From assembly GCA_031274925.1 (NCBI GenBank), contig JAISPL010000023.1, positions 1 to 64,000 on the forward strand: a DNA stretch of 64,000 nt. The letters run 5' to 3'. A program made the position numbers and the translations under genes. This DNA comes from Syntrophobacterales bacterium (lineage in GTDB: Bacteria > Desulfobacterota > Syntrophorhabdia > Syntrophorhabdales > Syntrophorhabdaceae). Each line of letters opens with the position of its first letter. The stretch's first letter is position 1. This document shows, piece after piece, positions 29,231-39,000 of this stretch. Under the pieces are notes generated by a model that saw only the letters and a program-made list of their open reading frames with translations, did not search any database and was not told where the DNA came from.

Positions 29231-29639
29231 TCCATCATATGGTAAAACATAGCAGCAATATGGCCGCGAATCAAGGTGAAACGACGCCCTGCAAAGGGAA
29301 CAATGGGGAGGATACGTACGGCAGCCATTAAGAACCCGCGACCGGGCAGATTCAATATCGCTTTATGACGAGGCCATCGCCGACAGGAACGATATGTTCG
29401 TAGCGGATTCGATTTACTCTCCGCTTGCAAGCATTGCAAAATTTTTCAATCGCATGATTTCAGATAATATGCAATTATCATATCCTTTGACTCTCTTGAC
29501 AACAGCCTCCACATACGAAACAAAAGGAGCGGAAGAATCCAAGAAATATGGAATTTATAAAAAATACTAACGGTTAACAAGAATATACAACATTGTTGTG
29601 GAATATGCTGAATGCTAGCTTATGATAAACACTTCAGGT
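29231..29639. other. Intergenic spacer upstream of glgX
   Basis: No convincing gene, repeat or terminator was found in this stretch between the glgX start and the YgjP-type pseudogene. Confidence 0.35.
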
Positions 29640-30290
29640 ATACCCGATTGAGGTATTCAAAAAGAATATGCACCTATACAGCACGCTGCCGAATAAGAAC
29701 GGTATCCACGCCCCGCTCTCTATGAGCGATGAAGCGATAGAACGGTTTGTGCGGGCAAAATCCAGTTAGACAAAGAAACCAGATCGTCAACAAGTTCAAT
29801 AACCAGCCGCGACAGTCGGAGCGGGAATATGCATCTGGTGAAACACTGTATATTTGGGACAAGCAGTATCATCTCCAAACTGAATACGGCAACAAAAATT
29901 CACTCGTACTATCCGGTTATAAAACTATGCTGACTGTCCGCAAAGAAAGCACTGCCGAGCAACGGGAAAATTTCGTCCGCGAGTGGTACAGGAAACTGCT
30001 CAAAATATAGATAGCACGATTATTTCTTAAGTGTGAGAAAACGACAGGCTTACACCCTAAAAGTTGGCAGACTAAATATATGACAACCCGTTCAGGAATT
30101 TATAATACGAAAACAGGCAAGATATGGTTAAACTTGCAGCTTGCAAAGAAAACACTGGGGTGTTTGAATACGTTGTTCTGCATGAATTCGTTCATCTTGT
30201 TGAAAAGACCCATAGCAAGCGGGTTTGTTGTACGGATAAGTATATACCGATGTGACTGGAGGTAAATCAACGCTTAATGGACAAATCCTT
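29640..30290 (+). pseudogene. YgjP-type (DUF45) zinc metallopeptidase, multiply frameshifted
   Basis: Pieces in different frames assemble into a YgjP/SprT-like protein. They are APLSMSDEAIERFVRAKSS, then NQPRQSEREYASGETLYIWD with VRKESTAEQRENFVREWYRK (29747-30010). Next come TKTGKIWLNLQLAKKTL (about 30108) and, one frame over, YVVLHEFVHLVEKTHSKR with an intact HExxH zinc site (about 30170). At least three frame changes and a stop after 'AKSS' make it non-functional. Such genes often accompany type I restriction loci; none is visible here. Confidence 0.72.
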
Positions 30291-30300
30291 GACTACATGG

Positions 30301-30604
30301 AATAAGTCTTTCCGATTGTTTTATCGAACCGACAAGCAGTGGGTGTGTAAATGCCTACCACCAGTTTATGGATACCGACACGCTCGCTGCATGTCAGTTC
30401 TCGTTGATATAAGCGCCTCGTTCCAAGGCGCTTCAAAGAGCACATACTGCTGGATGGATACCTAAAGCCTTTGGTTTTGTATGTTTGGTGTAAATCCTAT
30501 ATCACCACCAGCATCAGCTTTCACGCTCAAACGGGTCGAGATGTCCTTAAACTCAAAAAACTGGCGCTTTGAGGTCTCTTAAACCTGCTCACTCCACCTC
30601 GCTC
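30301..30604. other. Spacer downstream of the YgjP pseudogene
   Basis: About 300 bases, no recognised gene or repeat. Confidence 0.35.
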
Positions 30605-31390
30605 TCATTTGTAATTTTTTAAGTAAGGCAACCACCTTCGTAAGATACCTTCCAGAGTACCATCTTTTTTCCACTGCGCAAGAACAGCGTTGACCTGGCT
30701 CAGAAACTCAAGATTTCTCTTGTTAATTCCCCATCCGTAATAGTCGACCGTCATAGGCTCAAAGAATCCATGGACTCCAGCCGCATTGGAGGAAACTACC
30801 CAAGCGATAGAAGGGGCGCCGTCCACGAATACATCAATCCTCCTGGTTTTCAACTCAAAGACAGCATCAGACGGTTTTCCAAGGAGAAGGACACGCATGT
30901 TGGTCGGAAAATTTCTTCTCACATACGCCTCCGCCACACTTCCTTTCACCACGCCCACAGCTCTCGCATTATCTAATATTTTCGGCAGAGAATCGAATTC
31001 CCGTATATTGTCGGACCGTATCGCCATAGCCAGCCCCGTCTTGAGGTAATGGTCGGAAAAATCTATTCTAACCTGCTTCTCCTCCGTAACGGTCATGCCC
31101 GCCATGATAATATCTATTTCTCCAGCAAGTATGGAAGGGATCAGATCGTCGAATCTTCTGTGTATAAACTGAACAGGCCTGTCCAGTGACTTCCCCAGAA
31201 GCCGAGCCATGTCCGCTTCCGCTCCCAGATATTCCCCGCCCACTCTGTAGACAAGAGGCGGTAAGTCACAAACCCCGATTCTGAGCGGCAAAGAGGATGG
31301 AACAACCTGTGTGGTCGTGGAGCAACCGGCAAAAAAGAACAGCAGAAGAACCGACAAAACCACTCTTCTCAGTAATAGATTTATACTCAC
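30605..31390 (-). CDS. Solute-binding lipoprotein, family 3 (amino-acid ABC type)
   Basis: Extracytoplasmic substrate-binding protein. It has a GTG start with GGAGG seven bases upstream and a lipoprotein signal MSINLLLRRVVLSVLLLFFF with lipobox FAGC. It then has the SBP-3 fold: LRIGVCDLPPLVYRVGGEYLGAEADMARLL, FDDLIPSILAGEIDIIMAGMTVTEEKQVRIDFSDHY and a VVKGSVAEAYV hinge. Polar amino acids are the usual ligands. No permease or ATPase gene is adjacent, so it is an orphan receptor. It may serve a distant transporter or sense its ligand for another system. Confidence 0.85.
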   Translation of the reverse strand: MSINLLLRRVVLSVLLLFFFAGCSTTTQVVPSSLPLRIGVCDLPPLVYRVGGEYLGAEADMARLLGKSLDRPVQFIHRRFDDLIPSILAGEIDIIMAGMTVTEEKQVRIDFSDHYLKTGLAMAIRSDNIREFDSLPKILDNARAVGVVKGSVAEAYVRRNFPTNMRVLLLGKPSDAVFELKTRRIDVFVDGAPSIAWVVSSNAAGVHGFFEPMTVDYYGWGINKRNLEFLSQVNAVLAQWKKDGTLEGILRRWLPYLKNYK

Positions 31391-32021
31391 GGATGCACCT
31401 CCTCAATTCTCATTGAACACCGCCTGCCACAACAGTCTGCAACAAGCTCAACCGAACATATAGTAATGGTTTTGAAAGAATTCTTCAAGAAGAAGTTTTG
31501 CCCAGAATAAGTTTTGCTGGTGTATTGCCGGAAATGACCATGCTGTGGGGGGGGGTGGGGGACATACGGTATGACGCTTTCTGCATCGTTTGTCCAAATT
31601 TTTACCTGTTCAGTGTCAGGCACCAGACTGGGTCAACCGCCACCTCTAATGCACAAAGACCACGAGTCGAATAAGGAACGATAACGAATGAGAAATACCT
31701 GATCATCGAAAGTCCTTACTATTGATAATAATTCACCGCAGGTCGCGACGCAACTGCACTCCTTCATACCGCCATTTCGGTATTTTTCATGTCGGCCTTT
31801 AAAAATAAACAACGAACACTAATCGGCCTTGTATCTGCTCATACATGTCACCTTTGCCAGCCTAAAAGGCACAGCACTATTTCCGTAAGATACGTTAAAA
31901 CGAAGTAACAGTTATTGTACACGAGAGAATATGGAGTGTTTGGTGAGAGAATAAGAGAAAGGGGATCCTTTAAGAGAATAGCAGGTTTTTTTCGTTACGA
32001 TATCAGATCTTCACTTTGCAC
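31391..32021. other. 630-base intergenic region between the binding protein and comM
   Basis: No gene recognised. A guanine tract (G9-T-G5) lies at about 31547-31561. The leader of the binding-protein gene must lie here, but no clear promoter or riboswitch was seen. Confidence 0.4.
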
Positions 32022-33560
32022 TCACAGAGCCATCCTCTTGTCTAACGCCCTGTACTGAATAGCTTCCGCTATGTGGGTATCTTCGATATGCTCCATCTGT
32101 TCGAGATCAGCGATAGTCCTAGCTACTTTCAGAACCCTGTGGTAGGCACGGGGGGAAAGACTGAACTTCTCTACAGCCTTTTCGAGGAGTTGCCGTCCCT
32201 CGTCGCTGGGGACACAATGTTTCTTCACCATCTTCACCGTCATCTGGGCATTGGCATGGATCTTCTTTCCCTTGAATCTCTCTTCCTGGATACGTCGTGC
32301 CAGAGTTACTCTTCCTCTGATCTTGTCCGACGGTTCTTCCGCGATGCTGTCTGTGGACAATTCCCTTATCGTCACCGGCGGCACTTCGATATGGATATCC
32401 ATTCTATCTAGAAGAGGCCCTGAAATTCTGGACCTGTATTTTCTGATCTGTCCTCCGTTGCAGACGCACGCTCTTCTCGAATCCCCCCAGTACCCGCAGG
32501 GACAAGGATTCATTGCCGCGATCAGCATGAACCGCGCCGGGTAACTGACCGAATGATTAACTCTTGAAATCGTGATGTTCCCGTCCTCGAGAGGTTGTCG
32601 CAATGCATCAAGCGTATTCCTCCTGAACTCGGGGAATTCATCAAGAAAGAGGACCCCGTTATGAGCCAGGCTTACCTCTCCTGGTTTGGGGATATGTCCG
32701 CCACCGATCAAACCAGCGTCGGAAATGGTGTGATGGGGGGCTCTGAACGGACGCTCTTCCACGAGGTATATGTCTCGGTTGAGAAGGCCAGCAATGCTGT
32801 GGATTTTAGTCGTCTCAATGGCCTCTTCGTAAATTAGGGGCGGCAAAATAGTGGGGATACGCCTTGCAAGCATCGTCTTCCCCGATCCAGGGGGACCGAT
32901 CATAAGAACATTGTGACTTCCGCTGGCTCCTATCTCAAGGGCACGTTTAGCCTGACTCTGCCCTTTTATGTCCGCAAAATTGAGCGTCTCGTCGCGCGCT
33001 GCCCCGTCACGCGCCACACTGTGGGATGCCTCAAACTTCTCAATCTCTCCATCTCCGCGAAAAAAGTGGACAATATCAAGGAGATGGGCGGCACCATAGA
33101 CGGTTACCCCTTTAACTATCGAGGCCTCTCTGGCGTTTTCCAGGGGGACGATAATACCGGAAACATCTTCCCTGTCGGCAAGAATAGCAATAGGGAGGAC
33201 GCCCCGCACCCCTTTGATCCTGCCATCAAGAGAGAGTTCTCCCGCAATGATAAAGCGCTGAACCATGTCGCTTTTCACCACACCCATGGATGCCAGAATT
33301 CCTATTGCGATTGGCAGGTCGAACGAAGAGCCCTCTTTCCTCAGATCCGCCGGAGCAAGATTGATGGTGATTCTGTCACCCGGAAACTCAAAACCGGCAT
33401 TCCTTATTGCAGACCGTACCCTCTCTTTGCTCTCCTTAACGGATGTCTCTGGTAAACCCACAATGTTGAATGAAGGAAGTCCAAACGTGATATCAACTTC
33501 CACCTCCACCTTTAGCCCGTCGATTCCAAATAAGGTGGCTGTGAAAATCTTGGAAATCAT
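32022..33560 (-). CDS. comM: ComM/YifB-type Mg-chelatase-like AAA+ ATPase
   Basis: Hexameric AAA+ helicase of the YifB/ComM family, which promotes branch migration during natural transformation in some species. The 512 residues have the Lon-protease-like S5 fold N-domain (GLPSFNIVGLPETSVKESKERV) and Walker A GPPGSGKT. They also carry Walker B GVLFLDEFPEF, a four-Cys insertion (NPCPCGYWGD...CVCN) and a C-terminal Mg-chelatase domain. GGGAGG precedes the ATG. It is the last gene of the purE-to-comM set. Competence in this host is not established. Confidence 0.92.
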   Translation of the reverse strand: MISKIFTATLFGIDGLKVEVEVDITFGLPSFNIVGLPETSVKESKERVRSAIRNAGFEFPGDRITINLAPADLRKEGSSFDLPIAIGILASMGVVKSDMVQRFIIAGELSLDGRIKGVRGVLPIAILADREDVSGIIVPLENAREASIVKGVTVYGAAHLLDIVHFFRGDGEIEKFEASHSVARDGAARDETLNFADIKGQSQAKRALEIGASGSHNVLMIGPPGSGKTMLARRIPTILPPLIYEEAIETTKIHSIAGLLNRDIYLVEERPFRAPHHTISDAGLIGGGHIPKPGEVSLAHNGVLFLDEFPEFRRNTLDALRQPLEDGNITISRVNHSVSYPARFMLIAAMNPCPCGYWGDSRRACVCNGGQIRKYRSRISGPLLDRMDIHIEVPPVTIRELSTDSIAEEPSDKIRGRVTLARRIQEERFKGKKIHANAQMTVKMVKKHCVPSDEGRQLLEKAVEKFSLSPRAYHRVLKVARTIADLEQMEHIEDTHIAEAIQYRALDKRMAL

Positions 33561-33605
33561 GTACCCTCCCTCTTGTCTGGCAACCTTACCTCCGCATCAG
33601 CAGCA

Positions 33606-34670
33606 TCATTCCAGTTGACCGACAATCTTCTTCACTTCCTGCGCCCTGTTCCCGCTGCACACAAGCACGCCGTCTTCAGATCCAACGATCACAAGATCGG
33701 CCACACCAAGGGTTGCCACCGTGATGCCATTGCCATACACGACACAGTCTTTTGTATCCACACAGACGGTTTTGCCGACCCTCAAATTGCCGTCCTCATC
33801 GAGATCGTGAACTCTCGCAAGGGATGTCCATGTCCCCACATCGTCCCATGCAAACCGTGCCGGGACCATGAGCACATTGTCCGCCTTTTCCATAAGACCA
33901 TAATCTATCGACTTCTTCGGAAGTCCCATGAAAATAGCAAGGATATCACCACGAGAGTCCCTCTCTCTTATGGATCTTATCTCCATAAGACCAGCCGCAA
34001 GATCAGGCATATGGCGTTCGAGTCCGGTGAGTACCACTGAGGTGCGCCAGATGAAAATCCCGGCATTCCAATAATAGCCGCCTTCCGCCAAGTACGCCCT
34101 CGCCTTCTTTTCATCTGGTTTCTCGACAATGTTGTTTACCTTCCAACAACTAACACCTGGCAACTCGCAGTCCTCGTACGCATTGATGTACCCATAACCA
34201 GTCTCAGGCCTCGTGGGTGTAATGCCGATGGTCACAAGGTAATCTCCAGAAGCGGCACACTTGAGACCATTTAAGACCGTATCAACAAACCCTTGAACAT
34301 CAGGGACATAGTGGTCGGCGGGCAGGGTAATCATAAAGGCTTTCTCATCAATCGACATGAGCGAGATGGCTGCGAAACCAACGCATGGGGCCGTATCTCT
34401 CCCGTCGGGTTCAACGATGAAATTCCTGTCCGGCAGTTGGGGTAGCTGCTCTCTTGCAATGGGGAGGTGGGGCTCGCCGAGGATAATGAACACTCTTTCC
34501 TCAGGTACTATCTTGACAGCTCTCTCCACCGTAAGCTGGATCATTGATTTCTCGCCTATCAGTTTCAGGAAAGGCTTGGGCGCTAGTTCTGTACTCAAGG
34601 GCCAAAACCTCTCTCCCTTGCCTCCTGCCATTATTACGCAAAACGCGTGATCAATCGGGTTATCACTCAT
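33606..34670 (-). CDS. manC: Mannose-1-phosphate guanylyltransferase
   Basis: Makes GDP-mannose from GTP and mannose-1-phosphate for surface polysaccharides. The 354-residue single-domain enzyme has the nucleotidyltransferase signature VIMAGGKGERFWPLS near its start. It also has FIVEPDGRDTAPCVG, ITLPADHYVPD and NAGIFIWRTS. It lacks the C-terminal phosphomannose-isomerase domain of bifunctional ManC/AlgA, so the isomerase must come from elsewhere. It is in line with the sirtuin and comM on the minus strand. Confidence 0.9.
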   Translation of the reverse strand: MSDNPIDHAFCVIMAGGKGERFWPLSTELAPKPFLKLIGEKSMIQLTVERAVKIVPEERVFIILGEPHLPIAREQLPQLPDRNFIVEPDGRDTAPCVGFAAISLMSIDEKAFMITLPADHYVPDVQGFVDTVLNGLKCAASGDYLVTIGITPTRPETGYGYINAYEDCELPGVSCWKVNNIVEKPDEKKARAYLAEGGYYWNAGIFIWRTSVVLTGLERHMPDLAAGLMEIRSIRERDSRGDILAIFMGLPKKSIDYGLMEKADNVLMVPARFAWDDVGTWTSLARVHDLDEDGNLRVGKTVCVDTKDCVVYGNGITVATLGVADLVIVGSEDGVLVCSGNRAQEVKKIVGQLE

Positions 34671-34688
34671 GCGCGGCTTGACCCTTCA

Positions 34689-35423
34689 TCAAAGAAGCTC
34701 GACGATTTTCGGCATTATCTCGGACACGTTCCCCTTCAAGAAATGATCCGTAATGGAAGAGGTAAAAGGCGTAGCCGAAACGTTGATCTCAACTATGACG
34801 GCTCCCTGCAATTTGGACGCATAGGGTATCTCGGCGGCTGGGTACACAACGCCCGATGTCCCCATAATAAGGAGTACCTTACATCTGTGTGCCTCGTCGT
34901 TCGCCCTTCTCATTTCCATTGCAGGGATGCCTTCTCCAAAAAAAACCACGGATGGTTTCAGCGCCGTTTTGCATTTCTCGCAGACTGGATAAGGCATAAT
35001 AGAAACAAGCTCCGGCAAGAGGGCATACTTCATGGAGCAGTTCATACATACAAGCCATCTGTGATTGCCGTGATACTCTATGACATTGTTGTTGCCCGCA
35101 ATCTGGTGGAGACCGTCGACATTCTGTGTTATGACCCCCTTGAGAAAGCCTTTTTTTTCGAGGCCGCCGAGCGCCATGTGCGCCGGGCTCGGCTGAGCCT
35201 CAAGTATCACCTCTGACATCTCCCTGAGCATAGTCCAAACCCGCTCAGGGTTCGACATGAACGCGCTGATATGGGCATAATCCATTGGATCGTATTTTTC
35301 CCAGAGCCCTTGTCCACCCCTGAAAGCCGGTATGCCACTATCCACGGAGATACCTGCTCCGGTAAAGGCAACAACATACTCCTTATCCCTGATCAGATCA
35401 GCTATCTCCCTGAGCTTCTCCAC
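34689..35423 (-). CDS. cobB: Sir2-family NAD-dependent protein deacylase
   Basis: Removes acyl groups from lysines using NAD+. It shows GAGISVDSGIPAFRG (NAD binding), the TQNVDGLH catalytic block, the active-site HG in EYHGNHRW, a four-Cys zinc site (CMNC...CEKC), and GTSGVVYPAAEIP. The open frame extends to 35456, but the GTG at 35423 has GGAGG eight bases upstream and gives a normal 244-residue protein starting VEKLREIADL, so it is preferred. It often regulates acyl-CoA synthetases; no such gene is adjacent. Confidence 0.9.
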   Translation of the reverse strand: MEKLREIADLIRDKEYVVAFTGAGISVDSGIPAFRGGQGLWEKYDPMDYAHISAFMSNPERVWTMLREMSEVILEAQPSPAHMALGGLEKKGFLKGVITQNVDGLHQIAGNNNVIEYHGNHRWLVCMNCSMKYALLPELVSIMPYPVCEKCKTALKPSVVFFGEGIPAMEMRRANDEAHRCKVLLIMGTSGVVYPAAEIPYASKLQGAVIVEINVSATPFTSSITDHFLKGNVSEIMPKIVELL

Positions 35424-35477
35424 TTGCTGTTCCTCCTTTGTCAAAATAAGGAACACCGGGGTAAAGCGGTAGGACGT

Positions 35478-36458
35478 TTACTTGCCGGTCTTCCAGCCTT
35501 TGGCGATATCCTTGAAAGCAGGTATTTTTCCGAATCCGTCAGCTTTCCTTACCGCTCTCTTAATAGCCTCGGCAACTACGAATCCGCTCAAGACCCCCAC
35601 TTTGTTGACATCAGCCTCCATTTCCCCTTTTGAAACGGCGAACAGGAGATCGCCGTCAAAGGTCGTATGCACAGGGTTTATGGTTTTGATGAGTCCTGCC
35701 TGGGCCATCTGGGCAACCTTCGTAATCTCACGTTTTCGGAATCGGGCGTTTGTGGCTACAACGCCGAGGGTTGTGTTGGCAAGACCAAACTGCTTTTTCA
35801 CTTCACCGGACCACATGGAATCAACAGTATTCGCAAATTCCAGGCTATCCACCACTTTTCTCGCACCCACGATAGTCTTTCCCGTCACATTATCTATGAC
35901 GTCTCCGAAGGCGTTAACAACCACAAAAGCACCCACCACAAGCCCATCGGGCATTACGAGACTGCTGGTTCCCACACCCCCTTTCATAGCTCTGGCTGGT
36001 TCAAAAAGTTTGCCCACCGTGGCGCCGGTTCCAGCGCCAACACTTCCCTCTTCTACCGTCTCGGACGCCGCGAGGCATGCCTGGTACCCCATCTCTTCGG
36101 TTGGCCTCGCTTTCGGATCGCCGAAGAGAAGATCAAAGATAACAGCTGTGGGCACAATAGGGATCATAGCTACTCCAACATTAAACCCAACTCCGTTTTC
36201 TTCCAGGAACCGCGAGACACCGCCTGCGGCATCAAGACCGAATGAACTGCCGCCGCACAAAAAAATCGCGTGCATCTCTTCGACAATATGGTTCACACTC
36301 AGGGCGTCTACCTGTCTGGTTCCCGCAGCGCTCCCCCGGATGTCAATCCCGCATACAGCGCCCGAACCCAAAAGGATTACGGAACATCCCGTGTAACCTG
36401 CAAAATCGGAGGCATGCCCCACCTTTATGCCCGGTATATCTGTAATGGCATTCAACAT
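35478..36458 (-). CDS. P1-family (DmpA-type) peptidase
   Basis: Member of the DmpA/OAT N-terminal-nucleophile superfamily: aminopeptidases or beta-aminopeptidases that self-cleave before a catalytic serine. It begins NAITDIPGIKVGHASD, the usual opening, with GTRQVDALS and FLCGGSSFGLDAAGGV. The 'GGVGTSS' segment around residue 159 is where the processing site is expected. The 326-residue length fits. AAGGTC precedes the ATG. It follows purE by 31 bases. The substrate cannot be assigned from sequence. Confidence 0.85.
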   Translation of the reverse strand: MLNAITDIPGIKVGHASDFAGYTGCSVILLGSGAVCGIDIRGSAAGTRQVDALSVNHIVEEMHAIFLCGGSSFGLDAAGGVSRFLEENGVGFNVGVAMIPIVPTAVIFDLLFGDPKARPTEEMGYQACLAASETVEEGSVGAGTGATVGKLFEPARAMKGGVGTSSLVMPDGLVVGAFVVVNAFGDVIDNVTGKTIVGARKVVDSLEFANTVDSMWSGEVKKQFGLANTTLGVVATNARFRKREITKVAQMAQAGLIKTINPVHTTFDGDLLFAVSKGEMEADVNKVGVLSGFVVAEAIKRAVRKADGFGKIPAFKDIAKGWKTGK

Positions 36459-36489
36459 GCTATGACCTTACCAGATACCCAAAAGGTTG

Positions 36490-36990
36490 TCAATCTTTCA
36501 GGTAATTCCTGAGCTGGGCGGATTTTTCGTCACTTTCTTTCCTCATCGCCACTCTGAGTTTTTCAAGATTGTGACGCACCGCCTCATATTTTATGGAGAG
36601 TATCTCGGATGCAAGAATTGCCGCATTTCGCGCCGCATTGATACCCACGGTAGCCACAGGTACGCCTTTGGGCATCTGCAGAATGGAGAGAACTGCGTCC
36701 ACGCCGTTTAAGGCGCCTCCAGCCATGGGAATTCCGATAACGGGCAACGTGGTGTGGGAGGCAACTACACCCGGCAGGTGGGCCGCCAAGCCAGCTGCGG
36801 CGATAATCACTTCAAAGCCGTCGGAACGCGCATTCTTTGCATAATCGACGGTCTTTTCCGGATTTCTGTGAGCGGAAGATATATCGAGTTTCACGTCCAC
36901 CCCAACCTCTTTCAGCAGTTTCGCTGCTTCTTCAACGACAGAGAGGTCGCTTTCGCTGCCTATGAGGATGAGGACTTTGGGTATCGTCAT
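36490..36990 (-). CDS. purE: N5-carboxyaminoimidazole ribonucleotide mutase (class I PurE)
   Basis: Purine biosynthesis: converts N5-CAIR to CAIR. The 166-residue protein has the PurE motifs ILIGSESDLSVVEEA, ISSAHRNPEKT (usual SAHRTP), IIAAAGLAAHLPGVVAS and the PVIGIPMAGGALNGVDAVLSILQMPKG region. The QMPxG loop is typical of class I. The octameric enzyme usually works with PurK, which is not in the window. AAGGAG lies before the ATG. First gene of the minus-strand series down to comM. Confidence 0.95.
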   Translation of the reverse strand: MTIPKVLILIGSESDLSVVEEAAKLLKEVGVDVKLDISSAHRNPEKTVDYAKNARSDGFEVIIAAAGLAAHLPGVVASHTTLPVIGIPMAGGALNGVDAVLSILQMPKGVPVATVGINAARNAAILASEILSIKYEAVRHNLEKLRVAMRKESDEKSAQLRNYLKD

Positions 36991-37197
36991 ATGAGCTCCT
37001 TGGCATAAGATACGCTAATTGTCCTTTATAATACATGAAAAAGTCCATTATTTCTACAAACTCAATACATAGGGCTCACTCCGTTCCCTGTCATTGAATT
37101 TGCCAAAGTGATGAGAGGCAAGTTATTTAAGGGCGCCATGCAAATCCATACTTTCATTTCCACAAAATTTCTTTTAAAATAAAGGCAGATCATATGT

Positions 37198-37884
37198 ATG
37201 GATAAGATAGCTCATTTCATTTCAAACGTTACTCTCTTCAGTGGATTGCCTGAGTCACAAATAGGCGAACTGTCCAAGATTGCGGAAACCAGTACCTATA
37301 AAAAGGGAGAAGGTATATTTTCGGAAGGTGATTCGGCAGATGGCCTCTATATACTTTTTACCGGGCTGGTAAAGGTATACAAACTCTCCATGGAAGGAAA
37401 AGAACAGATCCTTCATATTATCGGACCCGGCGAGCCTTTCGGCGAGGTAGCCGTATTCTTAGGCGCCTCTTTCCCGGCATATGCGGAGGCCCTGGAAGAG
37501 AGTAAAACCGTATTTTTTCCAAGGACTGCCTTTGTGAGGCTGATTACGAAAGATCCGTACCTCGCCATGAACATGCTTGCTGTATTCTCCCAGAGGCTCA
37601 AGTATTTTACACGCCTCATCGAAGACCTCTCTTTAAAAGAAGTACCCCAGAGGTTCGCTTCATATCTTCTTTACGGAAACGAGGAGACTGAAAAGACACA
37701 TATCCAGCTCAACATCACGAAAGGCCAACTGGCCAGTCTTCTTGGTACCATACCCGAGACACTTTCCCGCATTCTTGCAAAAATGGCGTCTGAAAACCTC
37801 ATAACGGTTCAAGGAAGAAAAATAACGGTACTGGACAGACCCACCCTGGAGGACATTGTCTCGGGAAAACGGTCACTGGCCTAA
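37198..37884 (+). CDS. Crp/Fnr-family transcription regulator
   Basis: One-component regulator. It has a cyclic-nucleotide-binding-like beta roll (residues about 15-130, with GEGIFSEGDSADGLYILFTGLVKVYKL and GEPFGEVAVF) and a long dimer helix. A Crp-type winged helix (TKGQLASLLGTIPETLSRILAKM, about 175-200) follows. There is no N-terminal Fe-S cysteine set, so it is not a classic FNR. The PETLSR recognition helix resembles the CooA/Dnr-type branch. The signal and targets are unknown. It is monocistronic and convergent with the AI-2E gene 23 bases away. Confidence 0.87.
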   Translation: MDKIAHFISNVTLFSGLPESQIGELSKIAETSTYKKGEGIFSEGDSADGLYILFTGLVKVYKLSMEGKEQILHIIGPGEPFGEVAVFLGASFPAYAEALEESKTVFFPRTAFVRLITKDPYLAMNMLAVFSQRLKYFTRLIEDLSLKEVPQRFASYLLYGNEETEKTHIQLNITKGQLASLLGTIPETLSRILAKMASENLITVQGRKITVLDRPTLEDIVSGKRSLA

Positions 37885-37907
37885 TTCCTTTCGCATTACC
37901 GGAAGCC

Positions 37908-38993
37908 CTATTCCTCGCTCACAGCCTGCTGCCTCATCTTGAACACATCTTTCTCAGTGTACCGCAGCATTTCAATCACGGAGATAAAGAGGGCGAAGAC
38001 CAGGGGGCCCATTATGAAACCGACAAATCCGAACAATTTGACACCACCCAGAATGCTGAAGAATATGACAAGGGTGGGCAGTTTTATTCTCCCCCGAATA
38101 AGGAGGGGTCTCAAAAAACTGTCCACAGCGCTTATCCCGGCAAAACCCACGATAAAGAGAATTATCGCATTACCGTAAAATCCCTGAAAGGCGAGATATA
38201 TAACAGCCGGACCCCACACAATAAAAGTACCGACCAAAGGTATAAAAGAGGAAATGCACGTGGCAAGCCCCCACATAACGGGAGACGATATTCCCAGGAG
38301 AGAGAATGCTACACCCCCCATCAGGCCCTGTATCACCGCAATGGTTACACCCCCGTAAATCGTGGATATAACTATGTCCCTAGTCTGGTCAATAAGCCTT
38401 TCCCTTTGCCTCTTGGAAAACGGCATGAACCTGTTTAACTGTTCGACCAGTTCCGGTCCCTCCATGAGGAAAAAGAAGACGGAGAGCATCATAAATATAA
38501 AATTGGCGAGAGTGACGACGGCATTGCCCAGTCCGGTGCTGATTATGCCCATTGACTGTTTCCCGATCTCCGATATATTGTCGACGATTGTCCGCGTGAA
38601 GTCTTTCTCGGTCATATGAAATATGGCAAGGACCTTGTGCGCGATCCTGTTCACCAAGGGATTATGGAACATGCTGCTCACGAGATTAGTCGAGTCGGTT
38701 TGAAAATAGGCAGAGAGGGTCATTACCTCCTGTGTAAGAACGTACGAAAAATAGGCAAACGGCCCCAGGAGAACAACCAAAATGGCGACTATACAGCATA
38801 ACACCGCCACAGACTTCAGTTTCACGACCTTCCTGATAAGCACGTAGAGAGGGTAAAAAACTATCGTCAGCACTATTGCCCATACGATGGGCAATATAAA
38901 GGGTCTCATAATCTTATAGGTCAGATACCCGAGAAGAACCGCCACAAGGATGAGCGCGAGGTTATGAAACCTGTTCCTATTGGTCGGTAGCAT
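37908..38993 (-). CDS. AI-2E-family transporter (membrane protein)
   Basis: Polytopic inner-membrane protein of the PF01594 family, which includes quorum-signal exporters and Na+/H+ antiporters; the substrate is unknown. About eight hydrophobic segments are visible, with the conserved GGVTIAVIQGLMGGVAFSLLGI and ISSFIPLVGTFIVWGPA blocks. The open frame begins at 39068, inside the upstream gene. The ATG at 38993 removes the overlap and gives the usual N-terminus (NRFHNLALILVAVLLGYLTY). The preceding ribosome site is weak. Confidence 0.85.
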   Translation of the reverse strand: MLPTNRNRFHNLALILVAVLLGYLTYKIMRPFILPIVWAIVLTIVFYPLYVLIRKVVKLKSVAVLCCIVAILVVLLGPFAYFSYVLTQEVMTLSAYFQTDSTNLVSSMFHNPLVNRIAHKVLAIFHMTEKDFTRTIVDNISEIGKQSMGIISTGLGNAVVTLANFIFMMLSVFFFLMEGPELVEQLNRFMPFSKRQRERLIDQTRDIVISTIYGGVTIAVIQGLMGGVAFSLLGISSPVMWGLATCISSFIPLVGTFIVWGPAVIYLAFQGFYGNAIILFIVGFAGISAVDSFLRPLLIRGRIKLPTLVIFFSILGGVKLFGFVGFIMGPLVFALFISVIEMLRYTEKDVFKMRQQAVSEE

Positions 38994-39000
38994 ATGTTGT

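Noticed and set aside
31540-31561. Guanine tract as a G-quadruplex regulatory element
   Set aside because: Only two long G runs separated by one T; alone this does not support a regulatory role, and no gene start is nearby.
37008-37197. FNR/CRP-type box upstream of the Crp/Fnr gene
   Set aside because: No TTGAT-n4-ATCAA or TGTGA-n6-TCACA dyad was found by reading both strands.
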